From contig WLOB01000006.1 of the NCBI GenBank assembly GCA_009699505.1, positions 1 to 33,330 on the forward strand: DNA of 33,330 nt, in the 5' to 3' direction. The notes beneath the pieces are model-generated. The model was given only the letters and a program-made list of their open reading frames with translations, made no database searches and was not told where the DNA came from. Of this stretch, positions 20,297-27,566 are shown piece by piece. The stretch is from Actinomycetota bacterium. Lineage in GTDB: Bacteria; Actinomycetota; Thermoleophilia; Solirubrobacterales; Solirubrobacteraceae. Both the position numbers and the translations under genes were made by a program. The first letter of the stretch is position 1. Every line of letters begins with the position of its first letter.

Positions 20297-21850
20297 CTAC
20301 ATCCGGCTCGCCGCGCGCGCAGTCACCGCAGGTGGAAGCTCCCGCTCGAGCGCCACCGTCACGGCGTCGATCGCGGCGGCGTCGAGGTCCGCGCCCGTGT
20401 CGGCGCGCCGCAGGACGCCGGTCGCGTCCAAGAGCGGGACGCCGTGGGGTGCCAGGCAGCCGCTCAGGTCGACGCCGGTCGTCGTGGTCCAGTGCAACGC
20501 GCCGGAGACGGGCACCCCGACGAAACCTGCCCGCTCGAGCGCCCCACGGACCTTCGCCATCTGAGCGAGCACGTCGAGGGGCGCCTTGGTCTTCCGACGC
20601 CCGTTCACGAACAGGTCGCCGCCGCGCACCGCGACGCTCCCGCTCCACGCCTTCGTGTCGGCGACGACGACGCCGGCCGGCCCGACCAGGACGTGGTCGA
20701 TGTTGGCGCGCGCCCGGGTCGACTCGCGACGATCGTGCAGCACGACCACGCTCGGGAACGACTCCGAAAGCGCGGCGAAGCGAGCGGCTGCTGTCGCCTC
20801 GCCGTCGGCGCCGATCTTCCAGGCCGCGATGTGCTGCGGAACGGGCTCGTCGGGGTCGTACGGCTCGCCGGCCGCCTCGGCCTCGGCGCGCCGTCTCGAA
20901 CGCCACCTCGCGACCTGGCGGTCGTACTGGTGCCGGGCGCTGCCCCCGGCCGCGGGGTCGGGGGTCCGACCGGTCGACTCGGCGTCCGACGCACCCCCGT
21001 TCCTGTTCGGACCGCGTGCCGGGGCGCTCCTCCGCGGCGCCCGGTCGGGCGGTGTGTCCGGCACCCGGACGCCCGGGGGCATCGGAGGGAGGTCGGTCGA
21101 CGGGGACGGTCCCGCGGGCGGCGCCTCCGGCACCCGCATGCCCGAGGGCATCGGCGGGAGGCCGGTGCCGTCACCGGCGATCCGTCGCCGCACGGCGCCC
21201 ACAGCCCGCCGGACGACGAGCGCCACGGCGAGGAGCACCCCGATCGCCGCGATCCCACGGATCCACGGCAGCAGGGCGTCGACGATCGGGACGACGGCGA
21301 CGGAGAGCGGCGTCCTCCCTTCGCGGCTCGGGACGACCACGCGCTCGGTGCGCAGCAGGGCCGGGCGGTCGCCGGCCCGCAGCAGGTGGACGCAGAGCCT
21401 GAGGGCGTCGCCCGCGGGGAGCGCGACGGACCCCGTGCTGCGGAAGACGCGACCTCGACGGAGTGCGACACCCGGGCGCGCCCCGCCTGCTGGACGCCAG
21501 CCGACCCGGACCGACCCGGCGGGCGGAGCCACGACGCCGGTCGACGTCGCGGTGGGTGCAGGACAGGGTGCAGCGACCGACGGCCGGCCGAGCACGCGGA
21601 ACACCACCGGGGCGTCGGACCTGGAGCGGCGGACCCGGCCGGTGATCGTGAGGGTCGCGCGGTCCCCGTCCCGGTCGGCCTGCACCCGCAGCGTGGTGCC
21701 GGTCGACGCCGTCGGTGCCGAGCCGGCGCTCCCGAACGGCGGCGCGTAGGTGAGCCAGACCGTCAGCCCGACGGCGAGCGCGAGGACCGGACCGAGCAGC
21801 GACGACACCGCGCGCGTCGAGGATCGTCCTGGTCGTCCACGCGCGGCCAC
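20297..21850 (-). CDS. Membrane-anchored NERD-domain protein (paralog 1)
   Basis: A 517-residue protein: a membrane segment near the N-terminus (LLGPVLALAVGLTVWL), an extracytoplasmic-looking beta domain with a few cysteines, a second membrane helix (WIRGIAAIGVLLAVALVV), a Pro-rich linker, and a C-terminal NERD domain. The NERD core reads IDHVLVGPAGVVVADTK with D385, D398 and K400, the spacing of a PD-(D/E)XK site with Asp replacing Glu. NERD domains are predicted nucleases; here it would face the cytoplasm. GTG at 21850 is chosen because GAGAGG stands 8 nt upstream. A paralog of the same layout lies at 24368-25756. Role unknown; DNA handling at the membrane or defence are guesses. Confidence 0.8.
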   Translation of the reverse strand: MAARGRPGRSSTRAVSSLLGPVLALAVGLTVWLTYAPPFGSAGSAPTASTGTTLRVQADRDGDRATLTITGRVRRSRSDAPVVFRVLGRPSVAAPCPAPTATSTGVVAPPAGSVRVGWRPAGGARPGVALRRGRVFRSTGSVALPAGDALRLCVHLLRAGDRPALLRTERVVVPSREGRTPLSVAVVPIVDALLPWIRGIAAIGVLLAVALVVRRAVGAVRRRIAGDGTGLPPMPSGMRVPEAPPAGPSPSTDLPPMPPGVRVPDTPPDRAPRRSAPARGPNRNGGASDAESTGRTPDPAAGGSARHQYDRQVARWRSRRRAEAEAAGEPYDPDEPVPQHIAAWKIGADGEATAAARFAALSESFPSVVVLHDRRESTRARANIDHVLVGPAGVVVADTKAWSGSVAVRGGDLFVNGRRKTKAPLDVLAQMAKVRGALERAGFVGVPVSGALHWTTTTGVDLSGCLAPHGVPLLDATGVLRRADTGADLDAAAIDAVTVALERELPPAVTARAASRM

Positions 21851-21983
21851 GCCGGCATCCTCTCGTTGGAACGGCCGATCCGTCAGGTGTGGAGGACGGA
21901 TGGCCGAGCCCCGAATGCGCCTTCGCACCGGGCGGCCGCGTCAGCCGACTCGACGCTCGGGAACGCGCCGTCAGCCGACGATT

Positions 21984-22004
21984 CGCACGCCTCAGCGGCG
22001 TGCG
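21984..22004 (-). terminator. Hairpin downstream of the lipoprotein gene
   Basis: CGCACGCC and GGCGTGCG form a perfect 8-bp stem around a 5-nt loop, starting 33 nt beyond the stop at 22037. There is no T-tract, so this is a weak terminator candidate or another RNA structure. Confidence 0.3.
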
Positions 22005-22036
22005 ACGCTGAGCGACCGGCCTTCGGCCATCCCCCC

Positions 22037-22390
22037 TCAGAACGAGCTCTTGCTCTCCAGCCGGTCCGTGTTGACGTCGAAGCAGAACTGGTAGCCCGAG
22101 AGGATCTCGCCCTTGCGGCCGTAGAAGATGCAGCTCGAACCGACGGGCTCGTCGAGGCCCTCGACCTCGGAGGAGAACTCGTCCGCGCTCTCCGGGGCGC
22201 CGAGCTTCGCCTCGACGTCGGCCTTGCGGTCGCCGGTCTTCACCGAGCGGTACTGCGAGGCGGTGATGGCTGTGCGGTCGCTCTCGTCCTGGACGTCGTC
22301 GGCGGCGCTGCCGACGAGGGCGACGCAGCCGCCGATGAGGATCGTGAACGCGATGAGGATGCCGAGGGTGACCTTGACGACGGTCTTCAT
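22037..22390 (-). CDS. Small lipoprotein with BamE/SmpA-like fold
   Basis: A 117-residue predicted lipoprotein. A hydrophobic N-terminus ends in the lipobox-like IGGC (Cys22). The mature part contains ITASQYRSVKTGDRKADVEAKLG, the helix pattern of SmpA/OmlA/BamE-like and BLIP-like small domains, followed by a beta region with two cysteines (SSCIFYG, FCFDV). In Gram-positive bacteria such domains are mostly uncharacterised surface lipoproteins. GGAG seven nt before the ATG at 22390 supports the start. Family assignment is by motif only. Confidence 0.7.
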   Translation of the reverse strand: MKTVVKVTLGILIAFTILIGGCVALVGSAADDVQDESDRTAITASQYRSVKTGDRKADVEAKLGAPESADEFSSEVEGLDEPVGSSCIFYGRKGEILSGYQFCFDVNTDRLESKSSF

Positions 22391-22520
22391 GAGGGACTCC
22401 GTGGAACTCGTCGCGCCGGACCGGGCGCGGGGCGGACCGGTCCTGGTGGTCCGGCGGGTTCCAGGTCGGGCTCGCGGCGTCCGGTCTGACAGCGGGCCGC
22501 GAGGAACGGCTCGCGGAGGA

Positions 22521-22622
22521 CTCGCGGCCCGACTGCCGTGGCCTCGGAGTCCGTGTGCGTCGGACCGGCCGCGAGACCCGGACGCGAACGCGGCTCGCGA
22601 CCCGCCTGCCGTGGTCCCGGAG
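22521..22622. repeat. Imperfect 29-bp direct repeat
   Basis: Two copies at 22521-22549 and 22594-22622 match at 25 of 29 positions (core CTGCCGTGG). They lie in the 298-bp gap upstream of the lipoprotein gene, which otherwise shows GC-rich low-complexity sequence and no credible ORF. Confidence 0.6.
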
Positions 22623-22688
22623 CCGGCGAGCCGGGACGCGGCGTGCCGTGGCCGGGGCGAGCCTCGACCCCGCCCCGACCCCCGTCCG

Positions 22689-23165
22689 TCAGCGGTGGCG
22701 GCGGTGCACGCTCGCGGAGTACGAGCGTCCGTCGACGGTGATGCGGTAGGTCCAGCGCAGGCACTGGCCCGCCCCGACGCGGAAGCCGGTGCTGATCGAC
22801 CGGAGGGGGAAGAACTGGGTGCTCTGGCTCTCGGCGATGCAGCGGCCGCCGCGCAGCCGGTAGAAGTCCGCGCGCCATCGGGCCTGGACCTGACGGCCGG
22901 GCACGCGGATCCGCAGGCAGTGCGCGTTGCGATCGGCACGCTGGCGGGTGACGGTGATGCCGGCGTTCGCCAGCCGTCGGCCGCCGTCGGTGAACGGGAC
23001 GACGACGCGGCTGCCGCCGTCGAGGCGGGCGTTGCACGGGGCCCCGCTGCTCGCCGCGGCCGCCGGGTGCGGGACGGTCAGGACGCCCGCGGCGACGACG
23101 GCCGCGCCGAGCGACGCGCGGTGGAGGGGGCTGGATCCGGGACGGCGTGCGGGGGTCGGGTGCAT
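22689..23165 (-). CDS. Secreted basic protein with four cysteines
   Basis: A 158-residue exported protein with a twin-part basic N-terminus and a hydrophobic signal core (SLGAAVVAAGVLTV) ending near AAAA. The mature domain is basic and beta-rich, with four cysteines spaced along it (PCNARL, HCLRIR, GRCIAE, QCLRWTY), likely two disulfides. A TAGCTT box at 23225-23230 on the minus strand is a possible -10, giving a leader of about 50 nt. I do not recognise the family. Confidence 0.7.
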   Translation of the reverse strand: MHPTPARRPGSSPLHRASLGAAVVAAGVLTVPHPAAAASSGAPCNARLDGGSRVVVPFTDGGRRLANAGITVTRQRADRNAHCLRIRVPGRQVQARWRADFYRLRGGRCIAESQSTQFFPLRSISTGFRVGAGQCLRWTYRITVDGRSYSASVHRRHR

Positions 23166-23652
23166 CGGGAGGCTCTCGGGGGACGGCCGGGACGTCGGCG
23201 GGACGGGACGCTGGGGGACCCGAAAGCTACCGGCAGAGGTGGCGCGTCCGGCATCGTCCTCACGCGGATCTCATGGGCGATCCGCCGCCGGTGGCGGCGG
23301 ACGGCGGCACCCGGCGGCACCCGGCGGCAGCCGCCCGCCGGACGCGACCAGCGCGGTACGTCCCGTCGGCGGCCTCTCGGCACCCCCATCTCCGACCGCA
23401 CGCCTGCGGTGTCAGACCGCGCGCCTGCGGTGTCAGGCCGCACGCGCGCGAGGTCAGGCCACGCGCCCGCGACGTCAGACCGGACGCCGGCGATGTGAGA
23501 CCCGGCCGCCGGTGGAGGTCCGTGTCGCCGGTGAGGTGGAGCTCGGGCAGGAGGGCCCGCCCTGACAGGCCGTGGTCACACCTGGCCGCCGGCGATGTCA
23601 GACCCGACCGCCCGGGCCCGACCCCGGGACACCCGACCCGGAGCCGACCACC
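23166..23652. other. 487-bp intergenic region with repeats
   Basis: This gap separates the divergent genes at 23165 (minus) and 23653 (plus). It holds the five-unit 21-bp repeat array (23395-23499) and a further similar GTCAGACCCG copy at 23597-23606. ORFs that cross it on either strand consist of repeat-derived peptides and are not credible genes. Confidence 0.7.
23395..23499 (+). repeat. Five tandem 21-bp degenerate repeats
   Basis: Units begin at 23395, 23416, 23437, 23458 and 23479, each exactly 21 bp. The first two units differ at a single position; the others are degenerate. Each ends in GTCAG (GTGAG in the last) followed by (A/G)CC, which resembles the GTCAGATCCG motif found upstream of several genes. 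A 21-bp period is about two helical turns, so the copies would lie on one DNA face. Confidence 0.75.
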
Positions 23653-23838
23653 ATGTCCCACGACCACCTCGACCCGTACGACGAGACCTGCCACTGCTGG
23701 TCCGGCGAGCCGGTGCCCGTCCGGATCGTCCGCGGCGATCCCTACGCGGGGCCCGACGGGCAGACGCGCCTGGCGTTCGAGGCGGGGGTCCTGAAGGTCC
23801 TCGTCGTCCTCTACGTGGTCGGCGCGATCTTCTTCTGA
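23653..23838 (+). CDS. Small membrane protein with CHC motif
   Basis: A 61-residue protein: a His/Asp-rich start (MSHDHLDPYDETCHCW), a short soluble region, and a C-terminal membrane helix (VLKVLVVLYVVGAIFF). C13 and C15 with nearby histidines could bind metal. ATG at 23653 is chosen over an upstream in-frame start because the upstream part is derived from repeats. A GTCAGACCCG lies 46 nt upstream. Function unknown. Confidence 0.6.
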   Translation: MSHDHLDPYDETCHCWSGEPVPVRIVRGDPYAGPDGQTRLAFEAGVLKVLVVLYVVGAIFF

Positions 23839-23862
23839 GCGCGGGCGCGATCCGGTCCCACC

Positions 23863-23927
23863 CGACACGACACGACACGACGCGACACGACCCGACGCGA
23901 CCCGACCCGACCCGACGGGACGCGACG
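23863..23927 (+). repeat. Pentanucleotide microsatellite (CGACN)13
   Basis: Thirteen consecutive 5-bp units of the form CGACA, CGACG or CGACC (one starting GG) run without interruption from 23863 to 23927 in the 220-bp gap after the small membrane protein. Confidence 0.85.
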
Positions 23928-23990
23928 CAGCGTCACCCGGCCGGCCCCGGACCTCGCCCCCGGACCCCGCCGCCGCGCAGCGCGGCGGCG

Positions 23991-24063
23991 GCTCGCTCCT
24001 CAGGCCCGACAGCTCGTTCCTCAGGGGCGGCTCGCACCTCAGGGACGACAGCTCGTCCTCAGC
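23991..24063 (+). repeat. Four spaced copies of GCTCGNNCCTCAGG
   Basis: Copies start at 23991, 24012, 24030 and 24051 (the last one base shorter), spaced 21, 18 and 21 bp. The last overlaps the stop codon of the convergent gene at 24059. Confidence 0.6.
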
Positions 24064-24295
24064 GACGGCGGCTTCCGGCCCCGCCCCCGCCCTTCCGCTG
24101 CTCCGCCTCGACGTTCTCGGCCATCCGCGCGGCCGCCCACCGCCGGCCGACCGCGCTGACCGCCAGGGCGACGCCGAGGGCCAGACCGACGACCGGGCCC
24201 TCGAGGACGATGCCCACGACGAAGCCGATCACGAAGCCGATCAGCGCCGGGCCGATCATCGACGGGTTCAACGGGGACGGGCGACGGTCGGGCAT
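24059..24295 (-). CDS. Small two-helix membrane protein
   Basis: A 78-residue protein with two closely spaced hydrophobic helices (MIGPALIGFVIGFVVGIVL and VVGLALGVALAVSAV) and a charged Gly/Arg-rich cytoplasmic-looking tail. The Gly-rich helices resemble small glycine-zipper membrane proteins. ATG at 24295 is supported by a leaderless-type TAGGGT box 7 nt upstream. Function unknown. Confidence 0.65.
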   Translation of the reverse strand: MPDRRPSPLNPSMIGPALIGFVIGFVVGIVLEGPVVGLALGVALAVSAVGRRWAAARMAENVEAEQRKGGGGAGSRRR

Positions 24296-24302
24296 GTCGG
24301 CG

Positions 24303-24308
24303 ACCCTA
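24303..24308 (-). promoter_or_regulatory. -10 box for a leaderless transcript
   Basis: TAGGGT (TANNNT) on the minus strand ends 7 nt before the ATG at 24295, the geometry of a leaderless promoter. No ribosome-binding site is present. Confidence 0.5.
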
Positions 24309-24367
24309 GTGGCGCGCCGACGCTCGCGACGCATCGAGGCACCCGCCGCGGATCAACCCGCCGCCCC

Positions 24368-25756
24368 TCACGCCGGCGGCAGCCGCCGCTCCAGCGCCAC
24401 CACGATCGCGCGCACGCCCTCGTAGCTCAGGACGGGCCGGTCGACCGCGCGGCCCATCGTGCCCAGGGCGTCGAGGAGCGCGACCTCGCGCAGCTCGAGG
24501 GCGCCGTTCAGGAGGACGTCCTCCGTCACCACGCAGTGCAGGACGCCGCGGACCGGGACGCCCGCGAAGCCCGCTGCCGCCAGGTTGGCGCGGACGGCGG
24601 TGACGCGGCCGACGACGCCGTCGATCGCGCGCGTGCGGTTCTTCCCGTCGACGAGGAGGCGGTCGCCGACGACCTCGACGAAGCCCTCCCAGCGGCTCGA
24701 GCTGGCGACGACGACGCCCGCGGGGCCGACGAGGACGTGGTCGATCGTCGCGCCGCGCGGGCCCGGGACGCGGCGGTGGTGCAGGGCCTCGACCTCGGGG
24801 TGCAGGTCGCGCAGCGCGCGGAACCGCTCCGTGGCGATGCGACCGGCGCCGTCGCCGACCCCCCACAGCGCGACGTGCCACGGCGGCCGCTCGTAGGGAT
24901 CGAAGAGCTCGCCCGCCTCCGCCGTCTCGGCACGCCGGCGCTCCCGCCAGCGCTCGAGGCGCGCCTCGCCGGTCCGCCGCACCCAGGCCCGGGGGCGGGA
25001 GGCGCCCTTGCGGGGGTCCTCCGTCGGCACGACGTCCGGGACGCGGACGTCGGCGGGCAGGGCGGGCAGCGCCCACGAGCGGCCGCGACGCCGTGCCTCG
25101 ACGACGAGGATCGCCAGCGTCCCCGCGACGACGGCGACGACCATCGCGACGATGAGCGCCAGGACGATCGCGTCCTCCAGGAGCGGCGTGCCGACGCCCG
25201 CGCCGCCCGACGACGACGCGTCGGGGGTGGCGACGGCGAGGGTGCGCAGGACCGCCGGGTCCGTCCCGCCGCGGACGAGGTGGACGCAAAGGGTCCGCGC
25301 CGCGACGCCGGGGGTGGTGACGTCGCCGAGCATGCGGATCGGCTCGCCCGACGGCAGGCGCCCGCCCGGCGCGGGGCCGACGTCGACGCGCCAGCGGACC
25401 GGCGTCGCCCCGGCGGGCACGGCGATCGTGCGGTCGGGACGGACCTGCGGGACGGGGCAGGCGCCGTAGTCCTCGGCCCGGGCGAGGACGTGGATCGCGG
25501 CGCCGTCGCGGGCCTCCGCGGGCCGCACCCGGCCGGTGACGGTGACGCGGATCGTGCCGTCGTCGCCCCGCGCGGTCGAGGCCCGCAGCGGGGTCTGCCG
25601 GGGTCCGCCGCCGCCGGCGACGTCGCCGTCGGCCCCAAGCGGTCCGACGACGATCGCGATCCCGGCGATCCCGATCGCCACCACGAGGGCGACGACGAGC
25701 GCGATCGTGACCGACGGGTTCTCCCACGGCAGGCGTGGGCGTCCCGGTCGGCGCAT
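24368..25756 (-). CDS. Membrane-anchored NERD-like protein with degenerate active site (paralog 2)
   Basis: A 462-residue paralog of the protein at 20297-21850, with the same layout: an N-terminal membrane helix (VTIALVVALVVAIGIAGIAIVV), an outer beta domain, a second helix (AIVLALIVAMVVAVVAGTLA), and a C-terminal NERD-like domain. The NERD core IDHVLVGPAGVVVASSS keeps D339 but has S352 and S354 where the acidic residue and Lys should be. It is therefore probably not a nuclease and may bind DNA or regulate the active paralog. The ATG overlaps the stop of a 19-codon upstream ORF (TGATG). Confidence 0.8.
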   Translation of the reverse strand: MRRPGRPRLPWENPSVTIALVVALVVAIGIAGIAIVVGPLGADGDVAGGGGPRQTPLRASTARGDDGTIRVTVTGRVRPAEARDGAAIHVLARAEDYGACPVPQVRPDRTIAVPAGATPVRWRVDVGPAPGGRLPSGEPIRMLGDVTTPGVAARTLCVHLVRGGTDPAVLRTLAVATPDASSSGGAGVGTPLLEDAIVLALIVAMVVAVVAGTLAILVVEARRRGRSWALPALPADVRVPDVVPTEDPRKGASRPRAWVRRTGEARLERWRERRRAETAEAGELFDPYERPPWHVALWGVGDGAGRIATERFRALRDLHPEVEALHHRRVPGPRGATIDHVLVGPAGVVVASSSRWEGFVEVVGDRLLVDGKNRTRAIDGVVGRVTAVRANLAAAGFAGVPVRGVLHCVVTEDVLLNGALELREVALLDALGTMGRAVDRPVLSYEGVRAIVVALERRLPPA

Positions 25757-25815
25757 CAGGTGCGGGCCGCCGGGGTCGGGCGGTGCCCGGAGGCCGTCGA
25801 CCCGTCGGCGTGCAT
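25756..25815 (-). CDS. 19-codon upstream ORF of the NERD-like gene
   Basis: ATG at 25815 begins a 19-residue frame whose TGA (25758-25756) overlaps the ATG of the next gene as TGATG. A near-consensus TACAAT ends 6 nt before this ATG, so the transcript is probably leaderless and translation would enter here before re-initiating on the NERD-like gene. The peptide (MHADGSTASG...) has no known motif; it may only serve coupling. Confidence 0.45.
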   Translation of the reverse strand: MHADGSTASGHRPTPAART

Positions 25816-25821
25816 GGCGGG

Positions 25822-25827
25822 ATTGTA
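25822..25827 (-). promoter_or_regulatory. TACAAT -10 box
   Basis: TACAAT on the minus strand is the best -10 match noticed in this GC-rich window and lies 6 nt before the ATG of the 19-codon ORF, indicating a leaderless start. No clear -35 was noticed. Confidence 0.55.
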
Positions 25828-25942
25828 GGGCGTGCCGTCCCGGGCTCCGAGGGGTGACGCGGGCCGTGCGGGGCGGGACCGTCCCGGGCCCGGGCCGTGC
25901 CGCCCGCCCGTCGGCCCGCCCGCCCGCTCGCCCCTCAGCCCC

Positions 25943-27319
25943 TCAGCCGAACTTCCCCTCCCCCGGCTCGTCGTCGGTCGCCGTGTTCCGGTCGGCCCGG
26001 CCCGCGGCGCGGCGACGCTCCTCGTCGCGCTGACGGCGCAGCTCCTCGCGCGCCTCCATGTTGGCCATCGACCGGCGCTTGCTCGTCTTGTCGTGGTACT
26101 GCGCCCGCTGGTTCTTGACGGACCGCTCGACGGGGGCGTACAGGGCCTCGTCGGCGTCGGCCCGCAGCCCGTCGGCCTCGGCGGCCATCTCCGCCGCCAT
26201 CGCGGGCGGCGCCGCCGCGGCCGCGTCCGTCAGGTCCATCGCGGCGAGGCGCATGATGTCGCTGCCGCCCCGGACGTCGCCGTGGCGGAGCGCGTCGGCG
26301 GCGTCCTTGCGCGACCGCTGCGCCTTCTGGAACGCCGCCTCCGTGCGCACGACGGGGTTCGGGACGCGGCCGGCGGCCTCGTCGCCCGGGACGATCCCGA
26401 CGTGGACCGGCACCTCGACGGTCTGCCCCTTCAGGGTCGCGGTCTCGGTCCAGCGCATCGTCAGGCCGCAGACCTCGGCCAGGCCCAGGTCGCGCAGCGC
26501 GGGGATCGTGGCCTGCAGCAGCAGCTTGCGCTCCTCGCCCGCGACGAAGTTGCCCAGCTCGACCACGAAGCCGCCCTCGACCTCGCTCACGGGCAGGTCG
26601 TTGAAGAGCGTCACGGTCTGGATCGCGGGACCGGGCCTGACGGTCAGGGTCGCGGCCTGCACGACCTGGTCGAGCAGCCCGTCGACCTCGGCCGACAGCG
26701 CGCCGACGACGCCGTCGGCCTGCTCGGCGAAGTGCACGTTGCCCGCGCCGCCCGCGGCGAGCGCCGACAGCAGGTCCTCGTCGTAGTGCAGCCCGATGCC
26801 GATGACGCCGACGGTGATGCCGTCCCGGCGCGCACCGCCCGCGAACCCGCCGAGGATCTGGTGGTCGGTCAGGCCCTGGTTGGCGTGCCCGTCGGAGAGC
26901 AGGAGGACGGTCGCGCCCCCGTCGCCCTTCGTGCGCTGCGCCTCCTGCACGCCGCGGATCAGCCCGCTCGACAGGTCGGTGCTGCCCCGGGGGTGGACCC
27001 CGGCGATGGCCTGCCGGACGGCGTCGCGATCCGTCAGGGGTGCGCTGGGCACGACGACCTCGACCTCGTGGTCGAACGCCACGAGCCCGAAGCGGTCGTG
27101 CGCGTCGAGCCGGCCGATCAGCTCGATCAGCGCGGCCTTCGCGGCGTCGAGCGCGCCGCCGCCCATCGAGCCGCTGCGGTCCAGGACGACCTGCAGGGTG
27201 TGGGGCGGGCGGGCCGCCTGCGTCTCGGACTCCGGGGCCTGCAGCTCGAGGAGGATCGACAGCTCGTCCTTGGTCTCGACGGCGATCAGGTCGACGTCGA
27301 GCAGCGTGTTCAGGTGCAT
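25943..27319 (-). CDS. Von Willebrand A domain protein
   Basis: A 458-residue protein with a vWA domain at about 38-215. The metal-ion-dependent adhesion site is complete: D47-R-S49-G-S51, the Thr in GSTDLSSG, and the Asp in LLLSDGHANQG. After it comes a beta-rich domain (about 215-320), then a long charged alpha-helical tail rich in Arg/Glu, probably coiled-coil or disordered. No signal peptide or membrane helix is seen, so it is likely cytoplasmic. GAGGAG before the ATG at 27319 is a strong ribosome site. VWA proteins often partner with MoxR-type AAA+ proteins, but none is adjacent here. The ligand is unknown. Confidence 0.85.
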   Translation of the reverse strand: MHLNTLLDVDLIAVETKDELSILLELQAPESETQAARPPHTLQVVLDRSGSMGGGALDAAKAALIELIGRLDAHDRFGLVAFDHEVEVVVPSAPLTDRDAVRQAIAGVHPRGSTDLSSGLIRGVQEAQRTKGDGGATVLLLSDGHANQGLTDHQILGGFAGGARRDGITVGVIGIGLHYDEDLLSALAAGGAGNVHFAEQADGVVGALSAEVDGLLDQVVQAATLTVRPGPAIQTVTLFNDLPVSEVEGGFVVELGNFVAGEERKLLLQATIPALRDLGLAEVCGLTMRWTETATLKGQTVEVPVHVGIVPGDEAAGRVPNPVVRTEAAFQKAQRSRKDAADALRHGDVRGGSDIMRLAAMDLTDAAAAAPPAMAAEMAAEADGLRADADEALYAPVERSVKNQRAQYHDKTSKRRSMANMEAREELRRQRDEERRRAAGRADRNTATDDEPGEGKFG

Positions 27320-27345
27320 GGCGATTCTCCTCGGGTGGTGTGCGT

Positions 27346-27360
27346 GGACCACGGTGGTCC
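27346..27360. promoter_or_regulatory. Short palindrome upstream of the vWA gene
   Basis: GGACCA-CGG-TGGTCC is a perfect 6-bp inverted repeat 27 bp before the ATG at 27319. It could be an operator or a leader hairpin. Confidence 0.3.
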
Positions 27361-27391
27361 GGCGCTGAGGAGGAGGTCGCCGTCGGCGGGG

Positions 27392-27401
27392 CGGATCTGA
27401 C
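27392..27401 (-). promoter_or_regulatory. GTCAGATCCG motif upstream of the vWA gene
   Basis: Exact 10-mer, co-oriented with the vWA gene and ending 72 nt before its ATG, further than the other copies. Confidence 0.4.
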
Positions 27402-27493
27402 AGGACGGGCCGCACTCGCGGCGTCGCCGAGCGCGGCGCGGGCCGGGCCGGCGCGCGAGCCACAGGGTGGTGCGCGGGTCGCGGGGATGCTGA

Positions 27494-27540
27494 CCGGGTC
27501 GCAGGTTGGTGCCCGGGTCGCAGGTTGGTGCCCGGGTCGC
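27494..27540 (+). repeat. Tandem 19-bp repeat
   Basis: Two identical copies of CCGGGTCGCAGGTTGGTGC (27494-27512 and 27513-27531) are followed by nine matching bases of a third. They lie in the gap between the vWA gene and the gene at 27567. Confidence 0.85.
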
Positions 27541-27566
27541 GTCGGGGGCACCCCTTGCCTCGACGC

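Noticed and set aside
20273-22489. A 738-codon plus-strand frame
   Set aside because: Antisense to the NERD and lipoprotein genes, with Arg/Gly-rich shadow composition.
23395-23499. Possible CRISPR array
   Set aside because: Units are 21 bp, tandem without spacers and degenerate; there are no cas genes.
23260-23868. A minus-strand frame with heptapeptide repeats (GLTSRAR type)
   Set aside because: The repeats are the translation of the 21-bp DNA array, and the frame runs antisense through the small membrane-protein gene.
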